Source of the DNA: Robiginitomaculum sp.
Lineage (GTDB): Bacteria; Pseudomonadota; Alphaproteobacteria; Caulobacterales; Maricaulaceae
Direction of reading: 5' to 3'
Length of the DNA: 64,000 bases
Assembly: GCA_021776615.1 (NCBI GenBank)
Contig: JAJFFO010000020.1
Coordinates: 96,850 to 160,849 of the forward strand
Position numbers and translations under genes: made by a program. This document shows, one piece after another, positions 8,687-17,578 of this stretch. The notes under the pieces are model-generated. The model did not search any database. It saw only the letters and a list, made by a program, of their open reading frames with translations, and was not told the DNA's origin. The first letter of the stretch is position 1, and every line of letters starts with the position of its first letter.

Positions 8687-9433
8687 TTAGCGTTTTGGCG
8701 GCATTCTCTTGTGTGGACCCTTATGGCGGCGGGGCGCATTTTCGACCTCATCCTTGGTGATTTTGCCATCTTTATTGGCATCCATATGGGCAAACATGCG
8801 GTCTTCAGCGTCAACAAACTCGCTACGGGAAACCTTGCCGTCGTCATTGGTGTCGACTGATTGGCGCGCCGGTCTTTCCTTTTGTCGTTTTTCTTTTGCG
8901 GCTTTGCGGTCATCAGCGGAAAGAAAGCCATCGCCATTCACATCCATACGCTTAAAGCGGTCACGCTTGGCGGCGTCGTGTTCTTCGGCGCTGATATTGC
9001 CATCGCCATTACTGTCGAGACGTTTAAACAGGGGCGAATTTTTCGTTGCAAACTCGGCATAAGAAACCTTACCATCCTTGTCGGTATCCGCCTCTTGCTT
9101 GCGATCCAGTTTCCGCTCGGCTTGGTGGATCTTGCGTTTTGCCTTGTATTTTTGTCGACCTAGACGTTTTTCTTCACCTTCGAGATAGCCATCGTCATTA
9201 CGATCCATCTTGTCAAATATTTGGCCGCGATGGGCTTTCATCTCATCTTGTGTGACAATGCCATCCTTATCGGCATCAATTTGTTCAAACATTTTTTTTT
9301 GGCCTTGGTTCGGGCCATGGTGACGGGCCGGTCCGGCCATATGCCTTTTCCCGTCTTGAGGTGGCATTTGTGCCAAGGCGCTTGTGCCGCCAAAGGTAGC
9401 CAAAATTGCCGTGGTGATTAGAAAACGTTTCAT
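8687..9433 (-). CDS. Secreted calcium-binding protein with seven EF-hand loops
   Basis: 248 aa with a signal peptide (MKRFLITTAILATFGGTSALA, cut near residue 21). Seven EF-hand loops of the DxDxDG type follow: DADKDGIVTQDE, DRNDDGYLEGEE, DTDKDGKVSYAE, DSNGDGNISAEE, DVNGDGFLSADD, DTNDDGKVSRSE and DANKDGKITKDE. The linkers are Lys/Arg-rich, and the C-terminus is basic. It would bind calcium in the periplasm or outside the cell. A strong ribosome site (AAGGAG) precedes the ATG. It lies upstream of the ECF sigma gene in the same direction with a gap of about 100 bases, so it may be both a target and a member of that regulon. Confidence 0.88.
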   Translation of the reverse strand: MKRFLITTAILATFGGTSALAQMPPQDGKRHMAGPARHHGPNQGQKKMFEQIDADKDGIVTQDEMKAHRGQIFDKMDRNDDGYLEGEEKRLGRQKYKAKRKIHQAERKLDRKQEADTDKDGKVSYAEFATKNSPLFKRLDSNGDGNISAEEHDAAKRDRFKRMDVNGDGFLSADDRKAAKEKRQKERPARQSVDTNDDGKVSRSEFVDAEDRMFAHMDANKDGKITKDEVENAPRRHKGPHKRMPPKR

Positions 9434-9501
9434 GGTGTACTCCTTGATTGTCCCGCCCAGTACAAATCAAACGTGCCGTGATATAAAAACCCGTCGCTAT
9501 G

Positions 9502-11274
9502 CTATGTTAAAATTTGCTCACTAAGGGCGCGAACGCCGTTTTGGGCCGTTATTAAAGCGTGTTCCAGTTCAGAAAAACTTTGCATTTTTGCCCGCCGGGC
9601 CAGTAAGTCTTGTAATGACGTGGGGAAGGCGGTGCCGTTTTTTTCCGGCCCCAAACATAAACCCAGGATTTGTAATAAAGTGAATTGCAAGGTGTGGGCA
9701 GATTGCAAGAAGCGCAAAGTTTCAGTGGCGCTTTTTTCATTAGCCATCACGCCTTTGGACAATCGCAAAAACTGTTGCATTAGCTCAATTTCAAGAAGGC
9801 CGCCGGGCGCGTGTTTTAAATCCCAAGGGGAGGTGTTTGAAAATTGCGCATCAATGCGTTGGCGCATGTCGGTAATGTCGGCTTTGAGCTTCTCGGGGTC
9901 GCGTGGAGCCGCCAATATTTGCGCAATGTGCGCCGTAATCTTCTGCTGAAAGCCATCTGAAGAGGCGGCGACCACGCGGGCACGGCCAAGCGCCAATACT
10001 TCCCATGTCCATGCTTTTTCCGCATAATAGGCAATAAAGGCTGGCCAGCTTACTGCCACCGGCCCGGCTTGCCCTGAGGGCCGTAATTTCATGTCGATCG
10101 CATAAAGCGAGCCTTCCTGCGTTTGTGCGCTTAGCGCACTGATCAGGCGCTGTGTGAAGCGCGAAAAATACGCCGCCGGCTCCAACTTGCTGGTCACGCT
10201 CGTAGATGCTTCATACAAGGTGAACAGATCAATATCTGAGCTATCATGCATCTCTTTGGCTCCAAGGGAGCCCATGCCAAGAATGGCCCATTCTCCCGGC
10301 GGCGGGCCGAAGCGATGCTCCACCTGACGCTGGCATGCCTGCGCAAGGGTGCACACGGCGGCTTCGGCGAGCGCGCTATAGCTTTGCGCGGCATCAGCCG
10401 AACTGGCCTTATCGGTAAGAACCTGCACATTGATACGTAAGCGTTCTTCCAACGCGGTGCGCCGCGTTTCATTCAGCAGCGTTTCAAAATCCGGGTTTTC
10501 CAGCGCGCATTGCTCCAAGCGCATTGCACCGGCATTAATGTCGTGTGCGAGAGGGGTGGAAAACCCGGGGTCCAGCATCGCATCTAATATGCTGACGCGG
10601 TTCGAAAAAGCTTTCGCCATTTTGGGGGCGGTGTTCAATAAATTCACCAGCAAGGATAATAGTTTCGACCGATTACAAAGAAGCGAAAGCGGCTGTACGC
10701 CCGCATTCAACGATTCAAAAAATTGTGTAAAAGCGGCGAAGGCGTGGTCAGGGCTTTGGGTTTCTGCCAATGCTGCCACCAAATCCGGCCCTAACCGGGT
10801 TAGTAAGGCGCGCGCTCTGGCCGACTGGGTGGCTCGGATTCTCCCGCCATGCCATTCGCGCATTCTTTTTAGAAATAGTGACGAATTTTCAAAACCGGCT
10901 TTGCGTAATGTCTCCAGCGTTGCTGGGTCGTCGTCCACCCCGGTGAAGACCAGACTGCCGCCTTGGGTCGAAAGAGGGGCGCTTTGCGGGAACAGCGCTG
11001 AATAAGTTGTATGCACCTGTCGGAATACTTGCTGCATTTCTTGGTCAAAGTCGTGCAGGCTTGGCGCGCCGGTAAGAGCCGCGATGGCGCCACGTTTTTT
11101 TGTGTTAACCGGTAAGGTGTGGGTTTGCTGATCATTGAACATTTGCGCACCGTGTTCTGCGCGGCGCAATATGCGATAATGCTGACAAAGTGTAGTCGCA
11201 GTTTGTGTGCTTAGATGTCCCGCTTTGGCCAGAGCCGGTAGGGCATCGCAGGTACGCGCGCGGCGCGTTCCCAA
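9502..11274 (-). pseudogene. glnE: glnE, C-terminal fragment (adenylyl-transferase half), frame broken
   Basis: 590-codon open frame covering the C-terminal half of glutamine synthetase adenylyltransferase/adenylyl-removing enzyme. It contains the second nucleotidyltransferase motif (LGMGSLGAKEMHDSSDIDLF), DMKLRPSGQAGP and the C-terminal helical bundle. The first matching residues are RTCDALPALAKAG, which in intact GlnE come about 80-90 residues after the place where the upstream fragment stops matching. Thus a segment including the usual KxGRGGIREIEF block is missing and the reading frame changes. The only starts are non-ATG (TTG at 11274). It might still be translated as a separate adenylyl-transferase half by coupling to the upstream frame, but a decayed gene or an assembly fault is more likely. 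Confidence 0.75.
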
Positions 11275-12002
11275 TTTTGCCCGACGCTTTCATAATAGAT
11301 ATGGGCACCGGGTATTGATACGGCCGGATTGGTTGACCCGGGGTCCGGACGCAGGCGCAAGTCAGTGCGGAACACATAGCCATCTTCGGTAACCGCCTCC
11401 ATGGCGTGTACCATCCGCCGTATCAACCGGCGGGTAATGCGCGATGGATCCTTACCCAACCAACTTTGGGCAATGTGTGGGTCAAAAAAAACGGTGAAGT
11501 CTACATCCGACGAATAATTGAGTTCCTGAGCTCCATATTTTCCCATGGCCACAATAAAAAGCCCGGGCAATGGTCCGGCGTCAGGATTATCGGCCAAATG
11601 ACTCGTCAGGTTGTCGTCGGCATCGCCGATCACACTTCGCGCGGCACCTAAAAGTGATGCTTGTAGAGCGGCGTCAGCAAAATCACTTAGACATCGCGTT
11701 GTTGTTTCCAAATCCCACACACCGCTAATATCCATCAAGGCAGTAAGCAAATGTATGTCGGCTTTGGCGACGCGTAATATGCGGTGCAATATGTCGGGTT
11801 CGGCTTGCGCGGCGGCATCCGAAATGCGCGCATTGACCGCTTCCGCAATGGTTTCGGGCGCGGTCTGGTGCAATGCTTCTACAATTTGGCTTTGCCGTTC
11901 AATGAGTGTGCGCAGATAGGGCGAGTGTTCACCGGCGAAGGCGCACCATTGTGCGATCGGTGTTGAGCTGCGCGCACTGAATAAAACCTGTTCCACCGCC
12001 AT
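11211..12002 (-). pseudogene. glnE: glnE, N-terminal fragment (adenylyl-removase half), frame broken
   Basis: About 263 codons matching the N-terminal adenylyl-removing domain of GlnE: GKYGAQELNYSSDVDFTVFFD carries the nucleotidyltransferase acidic pair, then RTDLRLRPDPG and IYYESVGQNWERAA. After ERAAR the match stops and the frame runs 13 more codons of unrelated sequence to a stop at 11211; the continuation is found in another frame beginning near 11255. GlnE normally has about 950 residues; the two pieces together fall well short. The start at 12002 has GAGG six bases upstream; an ATG at 12020 is the alternative. The gene follows the sensor kinase by about 30 bases on the same strand. Confidence 0.75.
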
Positions 12003-12034
12003 ACCTTGCCTCAACCTCATAGCGAGGGGAAGGG

Positions 12035-13504
12035 CTATAGTTTTGCCGGTGCAGATTTGCCTTCAGGCTCATTCGCGGCGCTGGTTTTGCGTTGTCGCGT
12101 GAGTGGAAAGACAAGGGCAATGTGGAGCCCCGGTCCGTCGCTACCTTCATTGTCGCCGGGGCCATCCTCGACAATCAATTCAGCCCCATGGGCGTTGGCC
12201 ACCGCGCGCACCAATGCTAGCCCCAGCCCACTGCCAGATTGGGTGCGGCTTTCTTCCAAACGGACAAAACGCCGAAAAATTGCTTCGCGCATATCATCGG
12301 GTACGCCGGGGCCGGTATCGGTTACTGATATGGCGACCCGTCCATCGCGCTGGCGGCGCAAACGCAAGACCACGCCGCCGCCTTTGGGGGTGTATTTCAG
12401 CGCATTATCCAAAACATTGGACAAGGCCTGTGCCAATAGGCCGCGATCACCGCGAATAATCAAACCGTCATTGATTTCAGCTTCAAAATCCAGCCCAGAG
12501 TCCTCGGCGACCGGTTCGAATAATTCTTGCAAATCATGCAGTAGCGGGGCGGGGTCGATCTGGTCAAATGCTTCGCGCTGTTCCCCTGCCTCCAGCCGGG
12601 CAATACGAAGCACAGCATTAAAGGTCTTGAGCAATTCATCAGCATCATCGAGCGTGCGATGCAAGGCCGCATCGGCTTCCTCGGCGTTCAGGCTTTCGCC
12701 GTCGCGCAATTGCGCCTCCAGACGGTTTCTCATGCGGGTGAGCGGAGAGCGCAAATCATGGGCAATGGAATCACCCGCATGGCGGGTTGCGGCCATAAGC
12801 TGCTCAATTTTATTGAGCATGTCATTGAGATTTGAGGCCAGATCGTCAAGCTCATCGCCGCTATAATTACGCGGCGCACGGCGTTTCATGTCGCCGCCCA
12901 TAACGTCGCGCGCCACACTGTTGAGCGCATCAAGCCGCGAGGCGAAGCGACGGCTGATCAAAGCACCGGACACCAAGCCAAGCGCTAAAACCAGAGCTGC
13001 GGCAATCCATACGGCCCGGGAAATGCGGTCGATTAGTGCATCTTCTTCTTCTGTGTCTCTGGCGACCAACAACATGTATTCGCCCGGAAACTTGACCAAG
13101 GTGCCACGCGCCCTATGGGTCTCCTGCATGCGGGTTTTGGTATTGGTGATTTTGTAGGTGAAGTGACGTTGCGCACCGGATTTGGCCAGCGATTGTGGCA
13201 TGGCACTTAGATTGCCGGAAACAAATTTCCCGCCGGGCCGGGTAAATACATATAAAAATGGGTCATATTCGATGCTATGCTCGACCACAATCTTGTTTAC
13301 CGCATTGATGCCGCCTTTGTTAAAGGCGGTTTCAAACTCGGTAATCTGCACGGCCAATAAGGCATCAGTTTGACGCGAAAACACCCCTGCTGTTGTTTGG
13401 TATACAAACACCAGCATGGCAAAAGCCGAAAAAGCAAAAAGTCCAGCCGCCAAAATGGTGAAGCGAAAAGTTGTTGTTCGCAAAAAGGCGGGCAAACGTT
13501 TCAT
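12035..13504 (-). CDS. Two-component sensor histidine kinase (HAMP, EnvZ-like)
   Basis: 489 aa. Membrane segments at about residues 14-36 and 163-186 flank a periplasmic domain of about 125 residues; HAMP at about 183-236; HisKA with phospho-acceptor H249 in SIAHDLRSPL; ATPase domain with NVLDNALKYTP, DTGPGVP and GSGLGLALV. The ATG overlaps the stop of the response-regulator gene upstream (ATGA), so the pair is translated together. Position between a DegP-type protease and glnE is a recurring alphaproteobacterial order. The input is probably envelope state, inferred from the protease neighbour; no ligand can be read. Confidence 0.92.
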   Translation of the reverse strand: MKRLPAFLRTTTFRFTILAAGLFAFSAFAMLVFVYQTTAGVFSRQTDALLAVQITEFETAFNKGGINAVNKIVVEHSIEYDPFLYVFTRPGGKFVSGNLSAMPQSLAKSGAQRHFTYKITNTKTRMQETHRARGTLVKFPGEYMLLVARDTEEEDALIDRISRAVWIAAALVLALGLVSGALISRRFASRLDALNSVARDVMGGDMKRRAPRNYSGDELDDLASNLNDMLNKIEQLMAATRHAGDSIAHDLRSPLTRMRNRLEAQLRDGESLNAEEADAALHRTLDDADELLKTFNAVLRIARLEAGEQREAFDQIDPAPLLHDLQELFEPVAEDSGLDFEAEINDGLIIRGDRGLLAQALSNVLDNALKYTPKGGGVVLRLRRQRDGRVAISVTDTGPGVPDDMREAIFRRFVRLEESRTQSGSGLGLALVRAVANAHGAELIVEDGPGDNEGSDGPGLHIALVFPLTRQRKTSAANEPEGKSAPAKL

Positions 13505-14172
13505 GCTTGCAATCGGTATCCTGCGCCGCGCACCGTATGCAGTAGGGGGCGATCAAAGGCTTTGTCGATCTTGCTGCGCAGGCGCGAAACGTGCACGTCA
13601 ATAACGTTGGTTTGGGGGTCGAAATGATAATCCCAAACCTTTTCAAGCAACATGGTGCGTGTCACCACTTGTCCGGCATGTTTCATTAAAAACTCCAACA
13701 AGCGAAATTCACGCGGTTGCAGCAAAATCGTCTGGTCGGCGCGTTTTACCGTGCGTGCCAATAAATCCATTTCCAAATCCCCAACTTTGAGGTGGGTTTG
13801 GACGGCATCCGGGTCCTGCCGGCGCGCTTGCGCTTCAACGCGCGCCAAAAGTTCGGCAAAGGCGTAGGGCTTGGTCAAATAGTCGTCGCCGCCGGCCTTC
13901 AACCCTTCAATGCGGTGATCTACTTCCCCTAATGCGGAGAGGAATAATACCGGGGTTTTAGCGCCGCCATCGCGCAGGGTTTGGACCAGGGTTAACCCGT
14001 CCAGGCGCGGCAACATGCGATCCACAATTAGAACGTCATAATCCGCCGTTCGTGCCATTTCCAATCCGATCTCGCCGTCGGCCGCATGGTCGGCAACGTG
14101 ACCCGATTCGCTGAGGCCTTTGCGTAAATAATGGGCGGCTTCCAGATCGTCTTCAATAATGAGGATACGCAT
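13501..14172 (-). CDS. OmpR/PhoB-family response regulator
   Basis: 223 aa. Receiver domain (residues 1-118) with acidic pair EDD near residue 8, phospho-acceptor Asp in LIVDRMLP (about residue 51) and Lys in DYLTKPYAF. Winged-helix DNA-binding domain (about 127-222) with LQPREFRLLEFLMKH, LEKVWDYHFDP, VSRLRSKID and RGAGYRL. It is the cognate regulator of the kinase whose ATG overlaps its stop. The DegP-type protease gene lies 27 bases upstream on the same strand, so protease, regulator and kinase probably form one transcript. Confidence 0.93.
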   Translation of the reverse strand: MRILIIEDDLEAAHYLRKGLSESGHVADHAADGEIGLEMARTADYDVLIVDRMLPRLDGLTLVQTLRDGGAKTPVLFLSALGEVDHRIEGLKAGGDDYLTKPYAFAELLARVEAQARRQDPDAVQTHLKVGDLEMDLLARTVKRADQTILLQPREFRLLEFLMKHAGQVVTRTMLLEKVWDYHFDPQTNVIDVHVSRLRSKIDKAFDRPLLHTVRGAGYRLQA

Positions 14173-14199
14173 GTTGTTTTGCCTTATCTCTAGTTATTT

Positions 14200-15723
14200 C
14201 TATTTTTCGTCCAACCGCAAGGCCGTAAATAATTGGCCGTTGCGGGTTTGCACAAGTACGCGGATGGCTTTGCGATTGGCTTTGCGGGCAGCTGCAATTG
14301 CGCTATCAAAATCCGCTGCGGTTTTGAGGTCAGTATTGCCCGCAGAAAGCAGTGCATTGCCGGCGCGAATGCCTTTCTCGAAAGCGCTGCCGTCTTGATC
14401 GACTTTCTCGACCAAAATACCGCGATCACCTTCCAAGCTCAGTCTCGCACGATCATCGGCAGAAAGGCTGCCAAACGCCATGCCAAACTCGTTGAGTTTA
14501 TTTTCTTCAGGCGTTGGCGTAGTGACCGCATTGATGTTATCGGGACGTTTGCCAATATCCACCGTCAATGTCTGGCGTTTGCCGTTTCTGCTGATTTGAA
14601 ATCTTGCTTTTTGGCCGACGAGCAAATCGCCAACACGGCGGGTAAGGTCGCGATTATCGTCAACCTCTTCGCCATCAAGTGCCAGCACAATGTCACCAGC
14701 TATAAATCCGGCTTTATCGGCAGGGCTATCATCGACCACCGATTGCACGACGGCACCTTTATCGTCTTTCAAGCCTTCGGCATCGGCCATATCGCGGGTT
14801 AGACTGTTTATGTTTACGCCAAGATAACCGCGGGTGATGGAGCCGTTTTCAATGAGCTCTTTGGTTACTTTGGCGGCAGATTTGGCGGGGATGGCGAAGC
14901 CGATACCGATATTGCCGCCCGTTGGTGACAGGATTTGTGAGTTAACCCCAACAACATTGCCATAAAGGTCAAAGGTTGGGCCGCCGGAATTGCCGCGATT
15001 GATCGAGGCATCAATCTGGATGAAATCACTATACGTGCTGTTGAGCATGTTCCGCCGACCGATCGCCGATACGATGCCGGCCGTGGCGGTGCCGCCAAGG
15101 CCGAACGGATTGCCGACAGCAACGACCCAGTCACCAACCCGCAAATTGACGTTCTCAGCGAATGACACATAAGGAATGGCGTCTTCACTCTCAATTTTCA
15201 AAACCGCTAGGTCAGTCGCTTCGTCGCGGCCAATCAATTCCGCGTCAAATTCGCGCCCGTCTTGTAATTCAACAGTGATTTTGGATGCATTTTCTATGAC
15301 GTGATTATTGGTAACGATGTGGCCATCAGCCGATATGAAAAAACCTGTGCCTAAGGAGCGCCCCTCGCGCGGTTGCGGTTGCGGTTGCGGGTTTCCATTT
15401 TGGCCGGGTACTTGCCGCCGGAAGAGATCGCGAAATTGCTCAGGTAATTGATCAAGTCCATCAGGCAGGCCGGCAATGGCCGGGGTTTCTTCGCGGGTTT
15501 CAACATTCACGCTCACCACAGCTGGGCTAACGTCTTCAATGAGGTCGGCAAAAGATAAAGGCGCGCCGGGCTTTAACGCTCCGGCCAGCGGAATAATGCG
15601 GTCTTTCGCCAATGCGGCGGGCGCTGGTCCGGCAAACACCAATATGGTGGCCATACCAATTGCCAAGGTGAGTCGAGAGAAAGCAGGAAGAGGGGTGTTG
15701 CTTCCAGTGAACCGTGATTTCAT
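14200..15723 (-). CDS. DegP/DegQ-type periplasmic serine protease (HtrA family)
   Basis: 507 aa. Signal peptide about residues 1-38 (LTLAIGMATILVFAGPAPAALA). Trypsin-like domain with triad H141 (TNNHVIENA), D171 (EATDLAVLKI) and S246 (RGNSGGPTF), then two PDZ domains (about 290-370 and 400-495) containing RGYLGVNI, GDIVLALDG and GNALLSAGN. A Pro/Gln-rich loop at about 105-120 is the LA loop. It degrades or refolds damaged envelope proteins. Start: a first ATG at 15729 is only three bases after GAGG, whereas the second at 15723 has normal spacing, so I use 15723. Confidence 0.93.
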   Translation of the reverse strand: MKSRFTGSNTPLPAFSRLTLAIGMATILVFAGPAPAALAKDRIIPLAGALKPGAPLSFADLIEDVSPAVVSVNVETREETPAIAGLPDGLDQLPEQFRDLFRRQVPGQNGNPQPQPQPREGRSLGTGFFISADGHIVTNNHVIENASKITVELQDGREFDAELIGRDEATDLAVLKIESEDAIPYVSFAENVNLRVGDWVVAVGNPFGLGGTATAGIVSAIGRRNMLNSTYSDFIQIDASINRGNSGGPTFDLYGNVVGVNSQILSPTGGNIGIGFAIPAKSAAKVTKELIENGSITRGYLGVNINSLTRDMADAEGLKDDKGAVVQSVVDDSPADKAGFIAGDIVLALDGEEVDDNRDLTRRVGDLLVGQKARFQISRNGKRQTLTVDIGKRPDNINAVTTPTPEENKLNEFGMAFGSLSADDRARLSLEGDRGILVEKVDQDGSAFEKGIRAGNALLSAGNTDLKTAADFDSAIAAARKANRKAIRVLVQTRNGQLFTALRLDEK

Positions 15724-16025
15724 AAACATATCCTCATCAAATTATCCAGCCGCCGTGACGGGGTGAACTTCACCCTTTTCGGCTTGCAGGTTTCTTACCA
15801 AAACATTACAGATCAGAAATAGTGGCATTACTAAGGCCGATCAAGGCTGGTTTTGATAACGCTTTCGGGAAAAATGGCAGGCAACGAGTCGAAATGACGT
15901 TTAGGGCCAGATATTGGCCAAGCGAAATATTCATCCTCATGGCGCGATGCATTGGTGGTTGGCGCGGCGCACTATTCGTCATGGGGATAGCCGGTTATGG
16001 TCGGTACATAGAAAAGGGGTGGATC

Positions 16026-17492
16026 ATGAAACGCATATTATTGGTTGTTGGCGCAGGCGCTTTGGTGCTTATCGCTATTTTGGTGGTTCGGACAGGCCAG
16101 ATAGGCGTGGCCCCACCGGCGTCTACGCAAAAACCGCCATTGATATCTGTAAATGCGCAGCAAACGGCCGCGCACTTGGCGCAAGCCGTACAGTTTCGAA
16201 CCATATCCACCCAGGACCCAGCAGATTTCGACCCGGCACCCTTCATCGCTTTTCACCATTGGCTTGGCGAAACCTATCCCAATTTTTATGCCCGTGTGCA
16301 GACAGAAATGGTCGACAGCTATTCGCAGATGAGTGTTTGGCCCGGTAGCGATGCGTCGCTTGCGCCAATTGTGTTTTTGGCGCATCAGGACGTGGTCCCG
16401 GCCAGCGAGGCGGCCGATTCAGGCTGGCAGAAACCGCCATTTGATGGCGTTATTGATAATGGCTTTATCTGGGGGCGCGGGACGCTTGATGATAAGGGCT
16501 CGCTTATTGCAATAATGGAAGCGGCTGACCGGCTCGCGGCTTCCGGGTTTGTACCGAAAAGGACGTTGATTTTTGCTTTTGGCCATAATGAAGAAGTGTT
16601 GGGCAGCGGCGCAAAAACGATTGCCCAGCTTCTCAAGAAGCGAGGCATCAAGCCCTACGCGGTTATCGATGAGGGCGGTGCTATTACGACTAACATGCCC
16701 GATGCTGCGGGTCCGGTAGCGCGTATCGGTGTTGCAGAAAAGGGCTATGTCACGTTGAAGTTAACGGCGCGCGCCGATGGCGGGCACTCGTCCACACCGC
16801 CGACGCGTACCGCTATCGGGGCCCTGTCCCGCGCGATTGTCGCCATTGAAGCGGCACCATTTGCGCAAAAAATTGATCCGGTGATCGCCAAAATGTTGCA
16901 CGCCACTGCACCGGAGCAATCGTTTTTTGGGCGCCTGGCAATTGCCAATCTGTGGTTGTTTGAGCCAATGGTTAGTGGCAAAATGAAGAATAGCAAAACC
17001 GGCCGGGCGATGTTGGGTACAACTATTGCGCCGACAATTGTTCATGCCGGCTTTAAAGAGAATGCCTTGCCGCGTGAGGCCAGCGTGTATGTTAATTTTC
17101 GCCTGCACGCTCGTGATACGATTGAAGACGTGATTGCTCATGTGCGCGGTGCGGTTAACGATCCCGATATTGAAATCAGCTTTGATGAAGGACAGGGCAC
17201 CGAACCCTCGCCGGTTTCGCAAATTGGCACTGGTCCCTATGCGTGGCTGGCTGGCGTAGTTGGCGATGTGTTTCCGGGCACAATTATCGCTCCGAATGTT
17301 GTGTTGGGCGGAACGGATTCGCGGTACTTTTCCATTGTCACGGATGACATTTACCGTTTCGCCCCCTTTACTTTTGATGCTGCGGACTTTGGTCGTCTTC
17401 ATGGGCTGAATGAGCGCATTGCCGTTGATGATTTTGCCCGGGGAGTGCAGGCATATTATCTGATGTTGGAGCGTGCGGGTAAAATGTTATGA
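16026..17492 (+). CDS. M20-family metallopeptidase, PM20D1-like, membrane-anchored
   Basis: 488 aa. An N-terminal hydrophobic anchor (residues 4-24) exports it to the periplasm. Zinc-site motifs of M20 peptidases follow: FLAHQDVVPA, WGRGTLDDKGSL, FGHNEEVLGSGA and GGHSSTPP; the C-terminal GGTDSRYF supplies the last ligand region. The layout and length fit the carboxypeptidase S/PM20D1 group, which hydrolyse dipeptides or N-acyl amino acids. The open frame extends 68 codons upstream, but the ATG at 16026 has a GGGG ribosome site and is followed by a proper anchor. Its neighbours are unrelated signalling genes. Confidence 0.88.
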   Translation: MKRILLVVGAGALVLIAILVVRTGQIGVAPPASTQKPPLISVNAQQTAAHLAQAVQFRTISTQDPADFDPAPFIAFHHWLGETYPNFYARVQTEMVDSYSQMSVWPGSDASLAPIVFLAHQDVVPASEAADSGWQKPPFDGVIDNGFIWGRGTLDDKGSLIAIMEAADRLAASGFVPKRTLIFAFGHNEEVLGSGAKTIAQLLKKRGIKPYAVIDEGGAITTNMPDAAGPVARIGVAEKGYVTLKLTARADGGHSSTPPTRTAIGALSRAIVAIEAAPFAQKIDPVIAKMLHATAPEQSFFGRLAIANLWLFEPMVSGKMKNSKTGRAMLGTTIAPTIVHAGFKENALPREASVYVNFRLHARDTIEDVIAHVRGAVNDPDIEISFDEGQGTEPSPVSQIGTGPYAWLAGVVGDVFPGTIIAPNVVLGGTDSRYFSIVTDDIYRFAPFTFDAADFGRLHGLNERIAVDDFARGVQAYYLMLERAGKML

Positions 17493-17538
17493 TGCAAATT
17501 TTGCCTGCCATGCGTGCATAATTAAATATTTATATTTT

Positions 17539-17547
17539 TGGTATAAT
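17539..17547 (+). promoter_or_regulatory. Extended -10 promoter of the hybrid kinase gene
   Basis: The sequence TGGTATAAT is a perfect extended -10 element in an AT-rich stretch. It would start transcription near 17554, which lies after the ATG at 17546 and so supports the in-frame ATG at 17579 as the real start. No -35 match at proper spacing is seen. Confidence 0.5.
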
Positions 17548-17578
17548 GTCGGCCCTAAGAGACGGGGACCTATTGACC

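Noticed and set aside
8584..8937. 118-codon upstream extension of the ECF sigma frame
   Set aside because: It runs antisense through the EF-hand gene (8687-9433), has basic, low-complexity sequence and no family match; ATG 8583 has a ribosome site and gives a normal ECF length.
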